In this document: in pieces, positions 6,173-8,934 of the stretch | Layout: every line of letters begins with the position of its first letter | Numbering within the stretch: position 1 is the first letter of the stretch | Assembly (NCBI GenBank): GCA_014238195.1 | Contig: JABABO010000293.1 | Location: forward strand, 1-8,934 | Reading direction: 5' to 3' | DNA length: 8,934 nucleotides | Source of the DNA: Kordiimonadaceae bacterium | GTDB taxonomy: Bacteria > Pseudomonadota > Alphaproteobacteria > Sphingomonadales > Kordiimonadaceae | The notes under the pieces: model-generated | Database searches by the model: none | Told to the model about the DNA's origin: nothing | The model's input: only the letters and a program-made list of their open reading frames with translations | Made by a program: the position numbers and the translations under genes

Positions 6173-6191
6173 TTTGGATACTATAAGTCAA
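6162..6191 (-). promoter_or_regulatory. Sigma-70 promoter candidate for the leftward operon
   Basis: On the minus strand TTGACT (6191-6186) is followed after 18 bases by TACAAT (6167-6162). Predicted start of transcription is near 6155, leaving a leader of about 144 bases before the gene at 6011. The two hexamers and the spacer length are identical to those of the Cro-like promoter. Confidence 0.6.
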
Positions 6192-6282
6192 GAACAATGT
6201 TTTCAAAAATGATACATTCTTATAAAAATAAAGGTGATACAGTGGTTAAAGCCATGGAATTTTTAACAAGCGGGAGGGCTTT

Positions 6283-6585
6283 ATGCCGAGGTTAGATTAT
6301 TTAATTGGTGCTTTGTTTGTGGACTTTATTTTTGGTGTTGTAGCGGGTGCATTATTTGCGAGTGAACGGTTTAGATGGTTTGGGGGTTTTGTGGCTTTAT
6401 TTTATGGCATGGCTCGTATGGGCAATTTTATTGATGCAGAATACATAACAATACTGGATGCTGTTGAAGTCGCCACAATGCTTCTGGGGGGTTTTACGGC
6501 TTATAAAATTAGGCACCGAATAAATGAGCGGAAGCGAAAAGAAAGAGAAGAAATGGATAATAAAAACGACAAATTTCTGCTATGA
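6283..6585 (+). CDS. Small membrane protein, first of a tandem duplicate pair
   Basis: A 100-residue membrane protein. Hydrophobic segments at about 7-27 (LIGALFVDFIFGVVAGALFA), 33-50 and 60-75, then a very basic C-terminal tail (KIRHRINERKRKEREE), so three helices with the tail in the cytoplasm is the likely form. The ATG follows CGGGAGGGCTTT, a good ribosome site. The next gene repeats the start region, including this site, almost exactly, and also has 100 residues. The gene is visibly more A/T-rich than the flanking operon, suggesting separate acquisition. No family recognised. Position between the recombination operon and the repressor is typical of superinfection-exclusion or lysogenic-conversion genes; this is inference. 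Confidence 0.7.
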   Translation: MPRLDYLIGALFVDFIFGVVAGALFASERFRWFGGFVALFYGMARMGNFIDAEYITILDAVEVATMLLGGFTAYKIRHRINERKRKEREEMDNKNDKFLL

Positions 6586-6670
6586 AATTTCTTGTTGTGT
6601 TCTGTGATATAGGGAAAACTTGGCCTTGCATCACTTATGGGATTTGTTTTTACATAAACGGGAGGGCTTT

Positions 6671-6973
6671 ATGTCGGGGTTAGACCTTTTAATCGGGCAT
6701 TGGTTAGTGAATTTTATTTATGGTGCGGTTGCGGGTGCATTGTTTGCGAGTGAACGGTTTTGGACACTTGGAGCCTATATGCTTTTGTTTTATGTCATGT
6801 TTATCATTGTGGGAAGTGTGACTCCTATTGATTTCACCATCATGCTTCTGGTGTTTAAAAAGACTTATAAAAACAGGTGCCACAAGAGATTACAGAAAAA
6901 ACACCTGAGACTCTTTCGAGATGGCAATAGACTCTTTCGAGATAGCAATAGACTCTTTAGGTATGATAATTAG
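6671..6973 (+). CDS. Small membrane protein, second of a tandem duplicate pair, with C-terminal RLFRDxN repeats
   Basis: Paralogue of the gene at 6283. Shared features are the site CGGGAGGGCTTTATG, the opening pattern M-x-x-L-D-x-L-I-G, and the block AGALFASERF (about residues 20-29). The start at 6671 is set by this alignment; an ATG at 6620 would add 17 unrelated residues. The gene keeps the same 100-residue length. Hydrophobic segments at about 7-27, 31-51 and 54-66. The C-terminal third has diverged: basic (KNRCHKRLQKKH) and ending in three 7-residue repeats RLFRDGN, RLFRDSN, RLFRYDN. The tail is likely cytoplasmic. Duplication with divergence of the tail suggests that the membrane part is conserved for function while the tail changes, perhaps by target or partner. 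Confidence 0.68.
   Translation: MSGLDLLIGHWLVNFIYGAVAGALFASERFWTLGAYMLLFYVMFIIVGSVTPIDFTIMLLVFKKTYKNRCHKRLQKKHLRLFRDGNRLFRDSNRLFRYDN
6908..6970 (+). repeat. 21-bp tandem repeat x3
   Basis: Units begin at 6908, 6929 and 6950 with agactcttt; the first two differ by one base, the third is degraded. They code the last 21 residues of the second membrane protein and end exactly at its stop codon. Confidence 0.9.
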
Positions 6974-7154
6974 GGAGAAAGGGTGTTTAGGCTTTGCGAA
7001 TCATTTGCCCTTGCCCTTGCCGTGTATGCCTGTGCCGTCTGTGAACGTGTGTTGAGGTGACGATACGGTACCGTCATAAGTTTTAGATGTGCTGCTAGAT
7101 ATAGTATGTACACCAATCCTAACGCCCATAGATATAGTGTTTTAGCAATTAATT

Positions 7155-7166
7155 TGCATCGATGCA
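7155..7166. repeat. 12-bp perfect palindrome TGCATCGATGCA
   Basis: TGCATCGATGCA is its own reverse complement. The flanks AATTAATT and CTAATTA nearly extend the symmetry with a one-base offset, so this may be a dimer-binding site. Confidence 0.75.
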
Positions 7167-7230
7167 CTAATTACGATTGACAACTTGTAATTTTATCGCG
7201 TACATATGAAGCCTTAGCTTATGGTTAACG

Positions 7231-7257
7231 GTGCGTTTAGGAAACAACTAAACACAC
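7231..7257. repeat. Hairpin, 10-bp arms with one mismatch, 7-nt loop
   Basis: GTGCGTTTAG (7231-7240) pairs with CTAAACACAC (7248-7257) around GAAACAA; the one imperfect position can form a G-U or A-C type pair depending on strand. No T run follows. Confidence 0.65.
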
Positions 7258-7347
7258 TATAGCGATGAGCTGAAGTTGGGAAACCGATCAAGTACCCAAC
7301 CACATACGCGCGGAAACCCCCACGCGCAACGCGCAGTGGCGCCACCC

Positions 7348-7367
7348 ATCTACCAAGCTTGGTAGAT
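7348..7367. repeat. 20-bp perfect palindrome centred on AAGCTT
   Basis: ATCTACCAAGCTTGGTAGAT is fully self-complementary. The lack of a loop and of a T run favours a protein-binding dyad over a terminator. It lies about 65 bases before the small rightward ORF at 7432. Confidence 0.85.
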
Positions 7368-7431
7368 AGATCGTAGCTTTATGGCCCCTATTGTGCAAGC
7401 GTAAACACTTGAATTGTATGGGGTTTTCATG

Positions 7432-7524
7432 ATGTCTGATGATCAAAATAAGGATAATATCAAGGATAACAAAGGCTTGCGTCGGATGCGTGCGGTGTGG
7501 GTGATTGGTGGGGGCCGACCATGA
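7432..7524 (+). CDS. Possible 30-residue ORF coupled to the repeat gene
   Basis: A 30-codon frame (MSDDQNKDNIKDNKGLRRMR..., ending GGGRP) with a GGGG at 7420-7423, 8 bases before this ATG; the ATG at 7429 directly before it is an alternative. The stop overlaps the next start as ATGA, the same junction style as the confirmed genes of the leftward operon, which is the main support. The N-terminal half is rich in Asp, Asn and Lys, like the repeats of the next gene. Function unknown. Confidence 0.35.
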   Translation: MSDDQNKDNIKDNKGLRRMRAVWVIGGGRP

Positions 7525-7826
7525 CGCAGTATGATTTAATCCTTAAAATGCCCTGCCCAGATCGGGATAACCCAGATCGGGATAACCCAGATCGGGATAA
7601 CCCAGAGCGTGATAACCCAGAGCGGGATAACCCAAAACGGGACGGCCCAGAACGGGATAATCCAGAGCGGGATAGCCTAGAAAGTGATAACTTTAAGACT
7701 TTAGGTCAAGCTCGGCTTGTTCGACAACGGCATATATGCTGGGACTGCCGCCGTGGGCGGGATCGTCGGTTGCGCTGTGATAGTTTGCATCGTCTGGAAC
7801 AAGTTTTGGCTGGTACGCAGGGTTAG
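7521..7826 (+). CDS. Pentapeptide (P-D/E-R-D-N) repeat ORF, antisense to the repressor 3' end
   Basis: A 101-residue frame starting MTQYDLILKMPCP. Residues 13-57 are nine 5-residue units, mostly Pro-(Asp/Glu)-Arg-Asp-Asn, highly charged and likely disordered or a polyproline-like rod. After residue 58 the frame runs antisense through the last 134 bases of the repressor gene; that part (Arg-rich, with Cys-Trp-Asp-Cys) may be simple run-through. Start chosen by the ATGA overlap with the ORF at 7432. That nine copies keep one open frame, with several silent or conservative third-position differences, hints at translation, though a stop-free 15-bp unit stays open automatically. Could instead be a non-coding repeat array. 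Confidence 0.4.
   Translation: MTQYDLILKMPCPDRDNPDRDNPDRDNPERDNPERDNPKRDGPERDNPERDSLESDNFKTLGQARLVRQRHICWDCRRGRDRRLRCDSLHRLEQVLAGTQG
7557..7691 (+). repeat. 15-bp tandem repeat x9
   Basis: Nine adjacent 15-base units from 7557 to 7691, consensus CCAGAKCGGGATAAC. Units 1-3 are identical (CCAGATCGGGATAAC), units 4-9 diverge progressively; the last (CTAGAAAGTGATAAC) is the most changed. Each junction forms GGGATAACCC, a GGG/CCC dyad. The array stops 1 base before the repressor's stop codon (7693-7695, minus strand). Confidence 0.95.
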
Positions 7827-8379
7827 CGCTGCGGGCCGAGGCCATGAAGGGACCGCCAGGTTCGGCGTGCAGAAAGCGCACGGAGGCAGTAATAATGCCA
7901 TCAGCGCGGGCTTGTTTGAGGATGACCGTGGAGCCAGACCCGAAGGAAGCGCCACCCAGCCAAACGGGACGGGCAAAGATGGTGGCCCCCATGATAAGGC
8001 CCATATCGGCCATACTGTCATCGCCGATACGGTAGACTTCAATTTCGGAAGGGGCTTGTATATTTAAGGGGATTGGTACCAAAGTGTTTGACTTGGATTC
8101 AGTAATCGCCTGATCACTTGTAATAACCCCAGTGATTAAATCTGTCACAAGGGAACTGTCAGCTAGGCCCGCTAAGGCTAAGACGCGCTTTGGTTCAATA
8201 CCGTGCTTTGACAGTACTGGGATTAATCTTTCAGCCCAGTCACGAGAAATGTATCGATCTTTAGATAAATTTTCCTGACTGTATAAGGTCGTGTGCGGTA
8301 TACCCATTTCAAAGGCTAAGGCCCTAATGGTTAAGCCAGCTTCTTCGCGTAAGTGTGTTATTCCTAGACCTTTAGTCAT
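7693..8379 (-). CDS. CI-like phage repressor: XRE HTH plus S24-like C-terminal domain
   Basis: A 228-residue repressor that should keep the prophage silent by binding the operators between itself and the Cro-like gene. Residues 6-55 form an XRE-type HTH (ITHLREEAGLTIRALAFEMGIPHTTLYSQE), followed by a helical linker. The C-terminal half (about 110-225) resembles the S24/LexA fold: EVYRIGDDSMADMGLIMGATIFARP, with Ser122-Met123 at the place of the catalytic serine. Where the fold normally has the catalytic Lys (VKRL), this protein reads SVRFL (166-170), so self-cleavage may be lost. The ATG at 8379 follows a TATAAT by 5 bases and has no ribosome site, fitting a leaderless message. The 3' end overlaps the plus-strand repeat ORF. 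Confidence 0.88.
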   Translation of the reverse strand: MTKGLGITHLREEAGLTIRALAFEMGIPHTTLYSQENLSKDRYISRDWAERLIPVLSKHGIEPKRVLALAGLADSSLVTDLITGVITSDQAITESKSNTLVPIPLNIQAPSEIEVYRIGDDSMADMGLIMGATIFARPVWLGGASFGSGSTVILKQARADGIITASVRFLHAEPGGPFMASARSANPAYQPKLVPDDANYHSATDDPAHGGSPSIYAVVEQAELDLKS

Positions 8380-8384
8380 CTGAC

Positions 8385-8390
8385 ATTATA
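8385..8390 (-). promoter_or_regulatory. Consensus -10 box of the repressor maintenance promoter
   Basis: TATAAT reads on the minus strand at 8390-8385, 5 bases before the repressor ATG. No good -35 lies at the right distance (bases around 8407-8413 read TGTGG), as expected for a promoter that needs activation by bound repressor. Transcription would begin at or next to the A of the ATG. Confidence 0.6.
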
Positions 8391-8409
8391 GCCCCTAAGT
8401 TAAAGTTCC

Positions 8410-8430
8410 ACATATTTCGCATAAATATGT
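8410..8430. promoter_or_regulatory. Operator candidate, 8-bp dyad ACATATTT-N5-AAATATGT
   Basis: Perfect 8-base arms at 8410-8417 and 8423-8430 around CGCAT. It covers the -35 area of the repressor promoter and lies upstream of the Cro-like promoter. A further half-site-like ACATAT is at 8456-8461. Confidence 0.6.
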
Positions 8431-8466
8431 TTTTATGTCAGTCCGAAATTATCAAACATATAGGGC

Positions 8467-8496
8467 TTGACTAACTGTATGAAAGTTTCGTACAAT
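8467..8496 (+). promoter_or_regulatory. Promoter of the Cro-like gene
   Basis: TTGACT (8467-8472), 18-base spacer, TACAAT (8491-8496). The predicted start of transcription is 8503-8504, at the ATG itself, so the message would be leaderless. Confidence 0.7.
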
Positions 8497-8502
8497 TACG
8501 AA
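8487..8502. promoter_or_regulatory. Operator candidate, TTCGTA-N4-TACGAA
   Basis: Perfect 6-base arms at 8487-8492 and 8497-8502 overlap the -10 box and the start of transcription of the Cro-like gene, an ideal place for a repressor to block RNA polymerase. Confidence 0.6.
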
Positions 8503-8503
8503 C

Positions 8504-8713
8504 ATGAAACCAGCAATATACATAATTGATGAAGTGTTTGGCGGAATCCGCCCAATGGGGCGAGCGATTGAAATACCACATTCAACAGTCGCTTCATGGC
8601 GTAAGCAAGGGCAAATACCAGTCAAACATCATCAAATGATTTTCCAAATTGCTCAGGCGAAAGGGTTAACCCTAACACCTGCTGATTTTTTTGAAAAAAG
8701 CATTTCCGCCTAA
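8504..8713 (+). CDS. Cro-like helix-turn-helix protein (carph-isopro type domain)
   Basis: A 69-residue DNA-binding protein. Residues 5-60 match the short HTH type seen in many proteobacterial Cro-like proteins: a first helix IIDEVFGG, the HTH GRAIEIPHSTVASWRKQGQIP, then a helix (HHQMIFQIAQAKGL) and the common ending LTPADFF. It is divergent from the CI-like repressor across 124 bases and would act as its opponent, favouring lytic growth. The ATG has no ribosome site and sits 7 bases after a TACAAT, so it is probably translated from a leaderless message. The next gene follows after 20 bases with a strong ribosome site, which fits a rightward early operon. Confidence 0.85.
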   Translation: MKPAIYIIDEVFGGIRPMGRAIEIPHSTVASWRKQGQIPVKHHQMIFQIAQAKGLTLTPADFFEKSISA

Positions 8714-8733
8714 TTAAACCAAGGAGGCCTGCC

Positions 8734-8934
8734 ATGCCAAAGCCCAAATGCGTGCAGGAAGACCCAGATTTAACCAAAAAACTGCCGAAAAGACTGCCGA
8801 AAAAACTGCCCGACAAGCTTATGGATGCGGCACACTTCCGTGACATATTTTGCGCGTATGTTGGGTATGGCCAGACCGCAATGCAAAGCCTTGCCCTTGA
8901 CACGGGTATCCCGTTGAACAGCCTGAAAAATTAC
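8734..8934 (+). CDS. Early rightward gene with possible HTH, cut by window edge
   Basis: A frame open for 67 codons to the right edge, starting MPKPKCVQEDPDLT and preceded by AAGGAGG 6-12 bases upstream, the strongest ribosome site in the window. Residues 15-26 are a basic repeat KKLPKRLPKKLP. The visible end (about 47-67: TAMQSLALDTGIPLNSLKNY) looks like the recognition part of a helix-turn-helix, so a regulator (perhaps CII-like) or a replication protein is likely. Second gene of the cro-like operon. The missing C-terminus prevents assignment. Confidence 0.65.
   Translation, partial: MPKPKCVQEDPDLTKKLPKRLPKKLPDKLMDAAHFRDIFCAYVGYGQTAMQSLALDTGIPLNSLKNY
8776..8811 (+). repeat. 12-bp tandem repeat x3
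   Basis: Units AAAAAACTGCCG, AAAAGACTGCCG and AAAAAACTGCCC start at 8776, 8788 and 8800; they code three Lys-(Lys/Arg)-Leu-Pro units near the N-terminus and keep the frame. Confidence 0.88.

Larger units (their letters stand above)
6974..7431. other. Non-coding region of about 460 bases, dense in palindromes
   Basis: No convincing gene. A minus-strand frame 7167-6970 opens with GTG inside a palindrome, has no ribosome site and is not called. The region holds perfect palindromes at 7065-7074 (ACGGTACCGT), 7155-7166 (TGCATCGATGCA), 7336-7345 (GTGGCGCCAC) and 7348-7367, plus hairpins at 7231-7257, 7275-7300 and 7308-7327. No tRNA, T-run terminator or iteron set was recognised. It could encode a structured RNA read rightward, or carry operators or a replication or recombination site. 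Confidence 0.6.

Noticed and set aside
6970..7167. Minus-strand 65-codon frame with one hydrophobic segment (MHRCKLIAKTLYLWALG...)
   Set aside because: It starts with GTG inside a palindrome, has no ribosome site or operon partner, and overlaps only repeat-like sequence at its end.
7261..7300. Sequence GATGAGCTGAAG followed by GGGAAACC resembling parts of a hammerhead ribozyme core
   Set aside because: The essential CUGANGA is not intact and the stems needed around the core cannot be formed in the right order.
7557..7691. 15-bp units as plasmid-type iterons
   Set aside because: No replication initiator gene or A/T-rich unwinding region adjoins it, though protein binding to the units cannot be ruled out.

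Overview
The window is an early and immunity region of a temperate phage or prophage, most likely from an alphaproteobacterium. Evidence for the host is the XRE-type regulator with its VDIHVG lead-in and ADFF/FFEG-type tails, the style of the CI-like repressor, and the mosaic of RecT, YqaJ, ASCH, Gp37/Gp68 and MT-A70 genes. No structural, lysis or integrase gene and no tRNA or rRNA is visible. I cannot name the species.

Layout. Bases 6011 down to 1 form one long leftward (minus-strand) operon. In transcription order it holds a small helical protein, a one-helix membrane protein, a YqaJ-type exonuclease, a RecT-type annealase, a very small protein, a 145-residue hypothetical, a gap with a strong hairpin, an Ala-rich repeat protein, an XRE regulator, a membrane protein, an ASCH-domain protein, a Gp37/Gp68 three-Cys protein and an MT-A70 adenine methyltransferase cut by the left edge. 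Five junctions are 4-base ATGA stop/start overlaps, so translation is probably coupled. A promoter candidate (TTGACT-18-TACAAT) lies at 6162-6191. Bases 6283-6973 hold two rightward 100-residue membrane proteins that are tandem duplicates. Bases 6974-7431 are apparently non-coding and unusually rich in palindromes. Bases 7432-7826 hold two small rightward ORFs, the second made mostly of a nine-fold 15-bp repeat and running antisense into the repressor gene. Bases 7693-8713 are the lysogeny switch: a CI-like repressor on the minus strand and a small Cro-like protein on the plus strand, divergent from a 124-bp operator region. The gene after Cro starts at 8734 and runs off the right edge.

How it fits together. 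The repressor and Cro-like protein would decide lysis or lysogeny. Both appear to be read from leaderless transcripts, as lambda cI is from its maintenance promoter. The leftward operon supplies homologous recombination (YqaJ plus RecT) and then a set of nucleic-acid modifying or sensing proteins. The duplicated membrane proteins sit where superinfection-exclusion or lysogenic-conversion genes are often found, but their role is not known.

The most unusual property is that at least seven unrelated ORFs carry short in-frame tandem repeats near one terminus or through most of the chain (units of 9, 12, 15 or 21 bp, each with a different sequence). This looks like a repeated mutational process acting across the whole region and not the spread of one repeat family.
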